Positions 17,998-25,620 of a stretch of DNA of 64,000 nucleotides are shown piece by piece (the stretch's first letter is position 1; every line of letters starts with the position of its first letter). A program made the translations under genes and the position numbers. Below the pieces are notes generated by a model. The model made no database searches. It had not been told where the DNA came from and saw only the letters and a program-made list of their open reading frames with translations. The stretch is taken from positions 280,558 through 344,557 of the forward strand of contig NZ_KE384581.1 of the NCBI RefSeq assembly GCF_000426865.1, given 5' to 3'. The DNA is from Citrifermentans bremense R1. Lineage in GTDB: Bacteria; Desulfobacterota; Desulfuromonadia; Geobacterales; Geobacteraceae.

Positions 17998-18867
17998 TTG
18001 ACCAGACGCTGCTTTCTCATCGTGAACCCCACCTCGGGAAGCTATTCCCAGAAAACCGTGGACCGGATCATGGCGGGCCTCAGGGAAAGGGGGCTCGCCC
18101 CCGAGCTGATGCCGACGGGTAGCGCCGCCGACCCGGCCCTCTTCGCCGCGCGCCTTTGCGCCGAACACTCCGATCCGCTGGTCGTAGTCGCCGGCGGCGA
18201 CGGTACGGTGAACGGCGTCCTGAACGGCATGGTCCCAGGGAGGGCGACCCTCGGGGTGGTCCCCTTGGGGACCGCCAACGTCCTGGCGCAGGAGTTGGGC
18301 ATCTCTTCCGTCGTCGACGCCCTGGATCGCCTGGCCCGAGGAACGACCCGACCCATCTCCGTGGGCGAGATCGAGCGGGACGGGGAGAAGAGGCGCTTCC
18401 TCTTGATGGCAGGCGCCGGGATGGACAGTGCGGTGGTGCGCGGGGTGCGCCTTTCCGAGAAGCGGGTCATAGGAAAAGGGGCCTACCTCCTCTCGGCGCT
18501 CAGGGTGCTCCTTTCTTGGGACCGGTCGGAACTCCGGGTCACAGGCGGCGGGCGGAGCCTCTCCTGCCACGGCGTGATCGTCTGCAACGCCGCCAAGTAC
18601 GGCGGCAACTTCGTCCTCGCCCCCGAGGCGGACCTCTTCTCCCCGGGTTTCCAGGTGCTCTGCATCGAGGGGGGGCGGCTCGCCTACCTGAAGCTCGGCC
18701 TCATGCTGCTATCCGGCAGGGGTGCGCCCCCCCGCTGCGTGACCTCGTTCGCCGCGACGGAACTGGAGCTCTCCGGCGACAAGGCGGTGCAACTGGACGG
18801 CGACTATTTCTGCTGCACCCCGTTGCACATCAGGACGCTCCCGGAGTTGGTCCGCCTGGTGGTCTGA
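17998..18867 (+). CDS. Diacylglycerol kinase-like lipid kinase (YegS/DagK family)
   Basis: This 289-residue protein has the DAGK catalytic domain at the N terminus: a nucleotide-binding FLIVNPTSG, the GGDGTVN motif at residues 66-72, and the later GVVPLGTANVLAQELG loop. The C-terminal beta-sandwich contains the LFSPGFQVL and QLDGDYF segments typical of the family. Such enzymes phosphorylate diacylglycerol or related lipids at the inner membrane. The start is a TTG at 17998, preceded by GGAGAGGA 8 bases upstream. The gene stands alone, separated from the LonB gene by a terminator and repeats. Confidence 0.88.
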   Translation: MTRRCFLIVNPTSGSYSQKTVDRIMAGLRERGLAPELMPTGSAADPALFAARLCAEHSDPLVVVAGGDGTVNGVLNGMVPGRATLGVVPLGTANVLAQELGISSVVDALDRLARGTTRPISVGEIERDGEKRRFLLMAGAGMDSAVVRGVRLSEKRVIGKGAYLLSALRVLLSWDRSELRVTGGGRSLSCHGVIVCNAAKYGGNFVLAPEADLFSPGFQVLCIEGGRLAYLKLGLMLLSGRGAPPRCVTSFAATELELSGDKAVQLDGDYFCCTPLHIRTLPELVRLVV

Positions 18868-18894
18868 GGCGCCGCCGGCGGGCAAATTCCTTCG

Positions 18895-18924
18895 TTGACA
18901 AAGTAACGGCAATATCGGATTAAT
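18895..18924 (+). promoter_or_regulatory. Sigma-70 type promoter for the REC-PilZ gene
   Basis: A perfect TTGACA (18895-18900) is followed after 18 bases by ATTAAT (18919-18924). It gives a leader of about 110 bases before the start at 19043. Confidence 0.55.
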
Positions 18925-19042
18925 GTGGCATTTGCCGCCTGCCGGGGCTCGGCGTTCCCGGCGGCTTGGCTTGCAGGCGGCTCTTCAGCGCGGTTTCAAG
19001 TTGGACTTTTAGCTGCAGACATGCATCACAGGGGGACTTGGC

Positions 19043-19765
19043 ATGGCTTATCCCAAGATAATGCTGGTGGACGACACCCGGCTGATACTGGAGCTGGAAA
19101 AGAGTTTCCTCAAGTTGTCGCATGTGGACGTGGTAACCGCCGGCAACGGTGCGGAGGCGCTGGAGCTGATACGGAAGGATCCCCCCGATTTGATCTTCAT
19201 GGATATGCATATGCCGGTCATGGACGGCATCGCCTGCTGTACCGAACTCAAGGCCGACCCGTTTCTTTGCGGCATCCCGGTGGTGATGTTGACGACGGCG
19301 GGGAAGGAGGAAGACCGCGAGCGGGCCAAGGAGGCCGGCTGCGACAACTTCCTGACCAAGCCGGTAGACCGCCGCTTGTTCCTGGACCTGGCCCGCAAGT
19401 ACACCAACGCCGTGGACCGGCGCGAGCAGCGTCTCCCCTGCCGTTTGCCGGCTCTGTTCCTGGTGGGCAAGACCCCCGCCGCCGGGCTTGTCCTCGACAT
19501 AGGCGACGGCGGCGTCTTCGTGTCAACCCGGGAGCGGCTGCTCTTGCACCAGAGGCTGCGCCTTGCGCTCTACCTGGAGGGGGAGCGTCCGGTACTGCTG
19601 GAACTAAAAGGGTGGGCGGCCTGGCTGAACGAGGAGGGAAAACGCGTGCACAGTTCGCTGCCGGCCGGCTTCGGGATGGAGTTCCTGGAGTTGGGCGAAG
19701 AGGAGAGTGCGGCGCTGAAATCGTACCTCGCCTCGCTCAGGCCGGAAGAGCCGTCGGCATCCTAG
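19043..19765 (+). CDS. Response regulator with PilZ output domain
   Basis: The product has 240 residues. A receiver domain covers residues 1-122, with the acidic pair in MLVDDTR, phospho-acceptor Asp54 in FMDMHMPVMDG, and the conserved Thr and Lys (MLTTAG; FLTKPVD). A PilZ domain follows from about 130, with the c-di-GMP-binding Arg cluster (DRREQRLPCR) and the DIGDGG segment in place of the canonical DxSxxG. It would link phosphorylation to c-di-GMP sensing. AGGGGG precedes the ATG. Its TAG stop overlaps the stop of the convergent glycosyltransferase in the palindrome CTAG. Confidence 0.9.
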   Translation: MAYPKIMLVDDTRLILELEKSFLKLSHVDVVTAGNGAEALELIRKDPPDLIFMDMHMPVMDGIACCTELKADPFLCGIPVVMLTTAGKEEDRERAKEAGCDNFLTKPVDRRLFLDLARKYTNAVDRREQRLPCRLPALFLVGKTPAAGLVLDIGDGGVFVSTRERLLLHQRLRLALYLEGERPVLLELKGWAAWLNEEGKRVHSSLPAGFGMEFLELGEEESAALKSYLASLRPEEPSAS

Positions 19766-20808
19766 CGGCAAAGACGCAAGGTTGCCTGAAACCAGAACCA
19801 GGTGAAAAGGGCCGCGGCGCAGTTGCCGGCCCTGTTGTCGATGAGCCGCCCCAAAAGGCGGTCGTGCAGCGAGAGAAAACTTCCCCCCTTCCCTTCCCCC
19901 GCCCCCCCCGTCACCACGTCCAGAAAAAACGCGATCTGCCAGGCGTTGCTCCTCACGTAGCTCCCGGTCCGGTACCAAAGCCGCCACCGTTCCCGGCGCG
20001 GCAGTTGCGCCATCTTCAGCTTGAGGGGGCGCAGCATGGGGCGCAGCTCCAGACGCTTCGCCGCGTCCTGGCTGCGATAGCTTTGCCGCAGGGATTCGAT
20101 CAGCGATAGGTGCCCGAGGGTGGCCAGGTTCGTCAGGATGGCGTTCAGGCTCTGCCGGGGGAGGAGCCCCTCCGTGAGGAAGCGGCGGGGCGAGGTGGCG
20201 ATGCGGGCGGGAAAGAGGATCCAGCTCCCCTTTTCCCTCACCCTCTCGGCGAGGAAGGTGTCTTCCATGAGTGGGAGCGCGCTCTGGAAGGTGCCGAGCT
20301 CGTTGAAGAAGTCGCTCCCCATCATGAACCCCTGGTCGCCGTGGGTGCATCCGGGGCGGTCCAAGGTCGCCTTGGCGCCGTAGAAGCGGTAGGGGAGCGG
20401 GACGGCCCCCTCGAAATCGAAGCGGAGCGAGAAGCGGCCGGCGACCCTTTGTCCTTCCCGGCGTGCTTTTACGAGCGCGTCCACGGCTTTTCTCAGCGCC
20501 AGAGGGTCGTCGAACCTCGAATCCACATGGAGAAAGAGCAAAAGGGGAGCACGCGCCGCGTCCGCCCCTAGATTCAACTGTGCTCCCCTTCCCTTGGTCC
20601 CCTCGATTACTGTCACCGCAAAGGGGGCGTCCTTGGCGAAGGCGCGGGCAACCCCGATGCCGCCGTCGCTGGACCCCCCGTCGGAGATGATCACCTCCAG
20701 GTGCAGCTCGCGCTGCCTCGCCATCGCGCCCAAGAAGGGGAGCAGGTTCCCCTCCTCGTTGTACACCGGCACGACGACCGACAGCTCGGGGCTCCCCTCA
20801 AAGGACAA
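19762..20808 (-). CDS. Family 2 glycosyltransferase (TIGR04283-like)
   Basis: The GT-A fold glycosyltransferase domain spans residues 8-230: ELSVVVPVYNEEGNLLPF at the start, the ISDGGSSDG loop, and the HVDSR metal motif. A C-terminal extension carries a hydrophobic stretch (ALFTWFWFQATLRLC). This resembles the TIGR04283 type of transferase; the acceptor is unknown. The TTG at 20808 was chosen as start (348 residues). It has AAGGCGG 6 bases upstream and overlaps the CheV-like gene by only 11 bases, while an ATG at 20898 would overlap it by 101. The overlap indicates translational coupling with that gene. Confidence 0.82.
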   Translation of the reverse strand: MSFEGSPELSVVVPVYNEEGNLLPFLGAMARQRELHLEVIISDGGSSDGGIGVARAFAKDAPFAVTVIEGTKGRGAQLNLGADAARAPLLLFLHVDSRFDDPLALRKAVDALVKARREGQRVAGRFSLRFDFEGAVPLPYRFYGAKATLDRPGCTHGDQGFMMGSDFFNELGTFQSALPLMEDTFLAERVREKGSWILFPARIATSPRRFLTEGLLPRQSLNAILTNLATLGHLSLIESLRQSYRSQDAAKRLELRPMLRPLKLKMAQLPRRERWRLWYRTGSYVRSNAWQIAFFLDVVTGGAGEGKGGSFLSLHDRLLGRLIDNRAGNCAAALFTWFWFQATLRLCR

Positions 20809-21739
20809 GGTTGTCCGCCTTCTCGACCAGGTGGGGGAGGTCGGGTTTGGTGAGGATGCCGCTTGCCCCGAGGTCGCGCCACTTAAGCTTGTTGTCATCG
20901 CTGGCGAGGGAGGAGAAGATCACAACCGGGAGCTTATCGAGCGTCCCTTCCTTCCTGATCAGGGAGGTGAGGTGCAGCCCGTCCATGCGGGGCATCTCGA
21001 TGTCTGTGATGACCAGGTGCAGGTTGTCGGTTACCGCCTTGCCGCTTTCGGCGCACTGCTGGCGCACGCTGCAGACGTACTCCCAGGCCTCCTCGCCGTT
21101 TTCCGCCTCTACCACCTGGTAGCCGGCTTCGCGCAGGGTCCCGCACATGGTCTTGCGTATGAAGGCGGAGTCGTCCGCGACGAGGATGGTTTTCTCGTTG
21201 CGGTTGATCGACGAGTGGGCGAGCATGAGGTCGTCCGTTGGGGCGGCCAGCGCCATGGTGGAGGAGAGTTCCCCTATGATCTTTTCGAAGTCGAGGATCA
21301 GGATGATGCGGTCCTCCATCTTGACCACGCCGGTGATGTTGGCGTCGTGGATCGCCTTTACCGGCGGCTCCACGTGCTCCCAGGAGATGCGGTAGATGCG
21401 GGAGACCGAGTGGACCTGGATCCCCACGATGATCCTGTTGAATTCAAGGACGATGACGCGGTCCGCCACGATCCCTTCGCAGTTCTTGTTCAGCGCGCGG
21501 GAGAGGTCTATCAGCGTGATCACCTGGTCTCTCAGCTTGATCATGCCGCTTACCGACGGGTTCGCGTTCACCACCTTGCGCGTGTTTGGGAGCCTGATGA
21601 TCTCGCGCACCTTGGCGACGTTGACGCCGAAGTAGCAAGGGACCACGTTCCCTTTGCCGTCGAGTTCGTCTATTCTGAATTCCACTATTTCCAGTTCGTT
21701 GGTGCCGCTTTCCAACAGGATCTTGTTGCTCGGTTCCAT
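20798..21739 (-). CDS. CheV-like protein (CheW domain fused to receiver)
   Basis: This 313-residue protein has a CheW-like coupling domain (about residues 12-160: CYFGVNVAKVREIIRLP, MIKLRDQVITLIDLSRAL, VVKMEDRIILILDFEKI) and a C-terminal receiver (about 185-313: ILVADDSAFIRK, phospho-acceptor Asp in VITDIEMPRMDG, Lys in GILTKPD). CheV proteins couple receptors to CheA and aid adaptation. The ATG at 21739 follows a G-rich ribosome site. An upstream in-frame ATG at 21811 lacks one. The glycosyltransferase follows with overlap. No che kinase is adjacent; the che cluster is 30 kb away. Confidence 0.9.
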   Translation of the reverse strand: MEPSNKILLESGTNELEIVEFRIDELDGKGNVVPCYFGVNVAKVREIIRLPNTRKVVNANPSVSGMIKLRDQVITLIDLSRALNKNCEGIVADRVIVLEFNRIIVGIQVHSVSRIYRISWEHVEPPVKAIHDANITGVVKMEDRIILILDFEKIIGELSSTMALAAPTDDLMLAHSSINRNEKTILVADDSAFIRKTMCGTLREAGYQVVEAENGEEAWEYVCSVRQQCAESGKAVTDNLHLVITDIEMPRMDGLHLTSLIRKEGTLDKLPVVIFSSLASDDNKLKWRDLGASGILTKPDLPHLVEKADNLVL

Positions 21740-21820
21740 GTGCCCCCCGCATCGCTTTTTTAGCCGCTTTCTCCTTGCTACATCGGCACAATGATTAAAA
21801 GCATGAGGCAAAAATCTCCA

Positions 21821-23827
21821 TTAGAGCTCCCGGCGCACGTCGACGCGGTTGTCGTAGAAGGTGCTTCCTCCGCCCTCGTCGGTCAGGCGCTGCGAGGTGA
21901 GGGCGTTCACCGAGCGGTTCCCTGGCGCGTAGGCGAGCCACCACACCCCCTCCGCGACCACGAGGCCGGCGGGGACCTTGTCCGTCGTCTTGAGCAGGAA
22001 GGTCACCTCCCCTAGCGCATTCCAGGCCACCACCCGCTCGCCGTCGGCAAGCCCCTTGGCCGCGGCGTCGGCCGGGTTCATCCGGAGCTGCATCCCCCCC
22101 TGCCGCGCCCTTAGTTCCTCCCGCTCGTAGAAGGTGGCGTTCAGGGCGTAGGGGTTAGGGGCGGTCATGAGCCTGAAGGGGAGGGGGCCGTTCTCCTCGT
22201 GGGTGGGGAGGTAAACGGGGAGCGGGTGCGCCAGTTGCCGGTTCAGGATCTCTATCTTTCCCGAGGGGGTCCGGTATCCCCCTTCCCGCGCGGCGAGTTC
22301 CACCGGGAGTCCCGCGGCGAGCGCCTCCTCGTCGATCCCCAGGCGCAGCGGCGTAGGGACGGCTAAGAGCCGGTCGATCACCTGGTCTGCGGAGAGGGTG
22401 AAGAGCTCCTCCTCAAAACCGAGCTCTGCCGCGAGGAGCGAGAAGACCTCCCAGTTGGACCTGCTCTCCCCGACGGGATCGATCGCCCCCTGCGCCCTCT
22501 GAATGCAGTAGGTGCCGTAGGAGCGGTAGATGTCGCTGTGCTCAAGGGAAGAGGTGGCGGGGAGCACGATATCGGCGTAGCGCGCCGTGTCGGTCATGAA
22601 GCGCTCGTGCACCACGGTGAAGAGCTCCTCCCGCGCGAGCCCCTTCAGGACCGCGTTCTGGTCCGGGGTGACCGCGGCGGGGTTGGAGTGGTAGACGTAG
22701 AGCCCCATGACCGGCGGGTCCGAGAGCTCGTTCAGCGCCTGTCCCAGCTGGTTCATGTTGATAAGGCGCGGCGATCCCTGGATCAGGTCCTCCCGAAGCA
22801 AGAGCCCCATGGGAAAGGCGGCGCCGGTGGCGGTGTCGGGGAAGCATCCCGCTCCTTCCTTGCCGTAGGCCCCGACAAGAGCCGGGAGGCAGCAGATGGT
22901 CCGCACGGTCATGGCGCCGTTGCCGTAGCGCGACAGTGCGCTACCCAGGCGTATGAAGGGGGCGCGGGCGGAAGCATAGGCGCGGGCCATCAGTTCGATC
23001 TCTTCAACGTTTAGACCGGTGATGCGGGAGCATACCTCCGGCGGGTAGAGCGGGAGCACCTCGCACTTAAGCTCCTCATAACCCTGCACCTGCGAGTCGA
23101 GAAACGCCGTATCGGTGAGCCCCTCCCGGGCGAGGATGTGCATGATCCCCAAGGCCAGGGCCCCGTCGCTTCCCGGGCGGACCAGGAAGGTGCGGTCCGC
23201 CGCCGAGGCGGTCGGGGTCTCGTAGGTGTCGATCAGCCACACCTTTCCCCCTTTTGCCTGCACCTCCTTGGCCTGGTTCAGGAAATGGATGCTGGTGGCG
23301 GCCGCGTTGATCCCCCAAAGGATCAGTAGGTCGCTTTTGCCGGCTGTCTCCGGGGCGGGTGTCGCCGTCTGCCCCATCACTGCCTGCCACCCCGCACCCT
23401 TAGCCGGGGAGCAGATGGTGCGGTCCAGCCGGGAGGCCCCCAGCCGGTGGAAGAAGGGGTGCCCGGCGTTTCTCTGCACGATCCCCATGGTGCCCGCATA
23501 GGAGTAGGGGAGGATCGCCTCTGCCCCGTGCTCGGCGATGATGGCGCGCCAGCGAGAAGCGATGGTCGCGACCGCCTCCTCCCAGGAGATGGGGGCGAAT
23601 TCGCCGCTTCCCTTGGCGCCGGTTCTCTTGAGCGGGGTGGTGAGCCTCAGGGGGGAGTGCACGCTTTTCTCGTAGTGGCGCATCTTCGGGCAGAGGGTGC
23701 CGTGGCTGAAGGGGTGCAGCGGGTCTCCCTTCACGCTTACCGCTTTTCCCTCCTCCACCTCCACCAGCATGCCGCAGGTGTCCGGGCAGTCGAAGGGGCA
23801 GACCGATCTCTTGGTAATGACGCTCAT
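21821..23827 (-). CDS. Molybdopterin-dependent oxidoreductase, large subunit
   Basis: This 668-residue protein belongs to the DMSO-reductase/formate-dehydrogenase superfamily. The N terminus binds a [4Fe-4S] cluster through Cys10, Cys14, Cys18 and Cys46 (VCPFDCPDTCG ... GTLCPK). Mo-bis-MGD regions follow, including TICSPAKGAGW, SDLLILWGINAAATS and RPGSDGALALGIMHIL, and a C-terminal dinucleotide-binding domain starts near PLPFRLMTAPNPY. Cys in TICSP may be the Mo ligand. There is no twin-arginine signal and no adjacent electron-transfer or membrane subunit, so a cytoplasmic stand-alone enzyme is suggested. The substrate is not known. Confidence 0.88.
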   Translation of the reverse strand: MSVITKRSVCPFDCPDTCGMLVEVEEGKAVSVKGDPLHPFSHGTLCPKMRHYEKSVHSPLRLTTPLKRTGAKGSGEFAPISWEEAVATIASRWRAIIAEHGAEAILPYSYAGTMGIVQRNAGHPFFHRLGASRLDRTICSPAKGAGWQAVMGQTATPAPETAGKSDLLILWGINAAATSIHFLNQAKEVQAKGGKVWLIDTYETPTASAADRTFLVRPGSDGALALGIMHILAREGLTDTAFLDSQVQGYEELKCEVLPLYPPEVCSRITGLNVEEIELMARAYASARAPFIRLGSALSRYGNGAMTVRTICCLPALVGAYGKEGAGCFPDTATGAAFPMGLLLREDLIQGSPRLINMNQLGQALNELSDPPVMGLYVYHSNPAAVTPDQNAVLKGLAREELFTVVHERFMTDTARYADIVLPATSSLEHSDIYRSYGTYCIQRAQGAIDPVGESRSNWEVFSLLAAELGFEEELFTLSADQVIDRLLAVPTPLRLGIDEEALAAGLPVELAAREGGYRTPSGKIEILNRQLAHPLPVYLPTHEENGPLPFRLMTAPNPYALNATFYEREELRARQGGMQLRMNPADAAAKGLADGERVVAWNALGEVTFLLKTTDKVPAGLVVAEGVWWLAYAPGNRSVNALTSQRLTDEGGGSTFYDNRVDVRREL

Positions 23828-23872
23828 CTCTATCTCCTTTGCTCAGGGAAAAGCTTCGTCCCGATCCTCCCT

Positions 23873-23900
23873 TGTATATGTTTTCGCCGCTTTTGAGCAA
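23873..23900 (-). promoter_or_regulatory. Possible promoter of the molybdopterin oxidoreductase
   Basis: On the minus strand TTGCTC (23900-23895) is followed after 16 bases by TATACA (23878-23873). Matches are moderate, four of six in the -10. Confidence 0.35.
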
Positions 23901-23914
23901 CATAAAACCGAAAA

Positions 23915-23956
23915 GGGGACAGGCTACTTTTTCTTTTGAAAAAGTAGCCTGTCCCC
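23915..23956. repeat. Perfect 19-bp inverted repeat (REP-like)
   Basis: The arm 23915-23933 (starting GGGGACAGGCTAC) is exactly inverted at 23938-23956, with a TTTT loop. The GGGGACAGG-type palindrome is known from REP elements associated with Y1 transposases in many bacteria. No transposase is near, so this is probably a mobilised non-autonomous unit in the divergent gap. Confidence 0.75.
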
Positions 23957-24015
23957 CTTCCTGTTCCCCTTCCCCCTTCGCAGCAGAAAATCGCCCTTTT
24001 CTAAAGGCGGCGATC

Positions 24016-24025
24016 CTGCTATAAA
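24016..24025 (+). promoter_or_regulatory. Extended -10 element immediately before the chromate transporter
   Basis: TGC followed by TATAAA (-10 at 24020-24025) forms an extended -10. The -35 position has only TTTTCT. The predicted start site falls within one or two bases of the ATG at 24032, so the transcript could be leaderless. Confidence 0.4.
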
Positions 24026-24031
24026 GCCCGG

Positions 24032-24589
24032 ATGGAAAAAAAGGCGCAAAAAGTGTCCCTGGCCGAACTGGCGGCGACCTTCTTCATGATAGGTGCGACC
24101 GGCTTCGGCGGGGGGATGGCGGTGGTGGCGCTGATCGAGCGGCGCTGCGTGAACGAGAAAAAATGGCTGGAACACACCGAGTTCATGCACGGGCTTGCCT
24201 TCAGCCAGATCCTCGGTCCTTTTTCGCTTAACAGCTGCACCTTCGTCGGCTATTACCTGCGCGGAGCCTTGGGCGGCATCGTCGCCGCCACCTCGTTCAT
24301 CGCCCCGTCGTTTCTGCTGGTCTGCCTTTTGAGCCTGCTTTACTTCCGCTACCACCAGCTCCCGGAGCTGAAGTCCGCCCTCCTTGGCTCCAACCCGATC
24401 GTCATCGCGCTGATCCTGGTGGCGGCTCTGGGGATGGCGCGCAAAAACGCCACCCGCTGGCACAGCGCGGCCATCGCCTTGATTGCCTTTGCCGCCAGCG
24501 CCTTTTTCGGGGTGAACGGTCTCACCGTCCTGGCCATCGCCGGGTGCTGGGGTTTGTACCAGGGGTGGCGCGCCGGGAGGAGCAACTGA
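24032..24589 (+). CDS. Chromate transporter half (short-chain ChrA), N-type
   Basis: This 185-residue CHR-domain membrane protein has the signature TGFGGGMAVVALIERR and FSQILGPFSLNSCTFVGYYL close to the N terminus, plus several hydrophobic spans. Short-chain CHR proteins usually work as a pair of adjacent genes forming a heterodimer, which fits the second gene overlapping by one base. The substrate may be chromate or another anion such as sulfate. No ribosome site is visible before the ATG. Confidence 0.85.
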   Translation: MEKKAQKVSLAELAATFFMIGATGFGGGMAVVALIERRCVNEKKWLEHTEFMHGLAFSQILGPFSLNSCTFVGYYLRGALGGIVAATSFIAPSFLLVCLLSLLYFRYHQLPELKSALLGSNPIVIALILVAALGMARKNATRWHSAAIALIAFAASAFFGVNGLTVLAIAGCWGLYQGWRAGRSN

Positions 24590-25113
24590 TGGCGGCGCTG
24601 CTGCAGCTTTGCGGGGTGTTTCTCAAGATCGGGGTGGTCTTTTTCGGAGGGGGATACGTCCTGATCCCGCTTTTGCACCGGGTCATGGTGGATCAGATGC
24701 AGTGGCTCTCCCTGAAGGAGTTCCTGGACGGGGTGGCGCTCTCGCAGCTTACCCCCGGACCTTTGGCTATGCTCGCCACCTTCTCCGGGTTCAAGGCCGG
24801 GGGATTCGCTGGGGCGCTGGCCGGGACCGTCTGCATCTTCCTTCCCTGCACCGCGCTCATGCTCCTCATTTCGAGCCGCTACCGGCAGTTCAGCAAGATT
24901 CAGGCGGTGAAACACTTCCTGAACGGGATACTCCCGGCGGTGGTGGGGCTGGTTCTGGCCGCCGCCTTCACGCTGGGGCGGAACTCCCTTGTCTCTGCCC
25001 GCGACTTCATACTCCTGGGCGCCGGGTTCCTGCTGCTCCAGTTCACGGCCATAGCTCCTATGGCCGTGATCCTTGGGGCTGCCGCCGTCGGGTTGCTGCT
25101 GAATTTCAGTTGA
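24589..25113 (+). CDS. Chromate transporter half (short-chain ChrA), partner
   Basis: The second CHR half has 174 residues. It shows GVVFFGGGYVLIPLLHR at the start and ALSQLTPGPLAMLATFSGFKAGG, the conserved Pro-Gly loop of CHR domains, then hydrophobic spans to the C terminus. The ATG at 24589 overlaps the upstream TGA by one base and has GGGAGG 7 bases upstream, so an upstream in-frame ATG at 24544 was rejected. The two halves probably pair into one antiparallel transporter. Confidence 0.86.
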   Translation: MAALLQLCGVFLKIGVVFFGGGYVLIPLLHRVMVDQMQWLSLKEFLDGVALSQLTPGPLAMLATFSGFKAGGFAGALAGTVCIFLPCTALMLLISSRYRQFSKIQAVKHFLNGILPAVVGLVLAAAFTLGRNSLVSARDFILLGAGFLLLQFTAIAPMAVILGAAAVGLLLNFS

Positions 25114-25119
25114 TGCAGC

Positions 25120-25428
25120 CTACTTCTTGTGACACTTGGCACAGTTGCCGGCAGGCTTGAACGCCCTCTTGCCGTTGTGGCACTCGCCGCAGTACTTTCC
25201 GCCGTTGATGTCCGCCATCTTCATCTGGGCCGCATCTTTCTTCATCTTGAAGATCTTCGTGTGGCATTCGTTGCACTTCATCCCTTTGCCGGCGTGGTCT
25301 TTACCCTCGAAAATCACCTTCCCCATGGAGGTGTTCCACTCCAGCTTCTTGCCGTTGCCGACGGCCAGGGCCTGCGACGCTGCAAATACCACGACAACTG
25401 CTGCTGCCGATCTGGCGATCTTCTTCAT
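25120..25428 (-). CDS. Small periplasmic triheme c-type cytochrome
   Basis: This 102-residue protein has a signal peptide (residues 1-22, ending ASQALA) and three CxxCH heme sites at Cys52-His56, Cys80-His84 and Cys96-His100. Size and heme count resemble the c7-type cytochromes that carry electrons in the Geobacter periplasm. Apart from the three CxxCH histidines only His45 is present, too few for bis-His ligation of three hemes, so at least two hemes may use Met (Met50, 62, 69, 71 are candidates) or be five-coordinate. It converges with the chromate transporter. Confidence 0.88.
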   Translation of the reverse strand: MKKIARSAAAVVVVFAASQALAVGNGKKLEWNTSMGKVIFEGKDHAGKGMKCNECHTKIFKMKKDAAQMKMADINGGKYCGECHNGKRAFKPAGNCAKCHKK

Positions 25429-25471
25429 AAGTCTCCTCTCCTCCTCTGTCTCATTAATTACAACCCTTCCT

Positions 25472-25499
25472 GTGATAACACAGGCCGATTCTTTGTCAA
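25472..25499 (-). promoter_or_regulatory. Promoter of the triheme cytochrome
   Basis: On the minus strand a perfect TTGACA (25499-25494) precedes TATCAC (25477-25472) by 16 bases, with a TG one base before the -10. It gives a leader of about 37 bases. Confidence 0.6.
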
Positions 25500-25546
25500 G
25501 GCGGCCTCCTTCCCTGTCGTTTCAGTAATTCTCTGCATCTTCACCC

Positions 25547-25574
25547 TTGCAAAACGTCGCGAGTCGAGTTTAAT
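25547..25574 (+). promoter_or_regulatory. Promoter of the PilZ-membrane protein gene
   Basis: TTGCAA (25547-25552) and TTTAAT (25569-25574), spaced 16 bases, lie about 45 bases before the start at 25621. Confidence 0.5.
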
Positions 25575-25620
25575 GTGTATGTCAGGTTAATTTCTTATTA
25601 AGACAGCGCACGGGCCCACG

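Noticed and set aside
19762-19790. GCGGCAAAGACGCAAGG as a GEMM-type riboswitch fragment
   Set aside because: It lies in the 3' coding end of the glycosyltransferase, lacks the paired stems, and has no downstream gene in the right orientation.
20809-20898. Glycosyltransferase start at ATG 20898
   Set aside because: It would overlap the CheV-like gene by 101 bases and add 30 Ser/Thr/Pro-rich residues with no family match; TTG 20808 has a good ribosome site.
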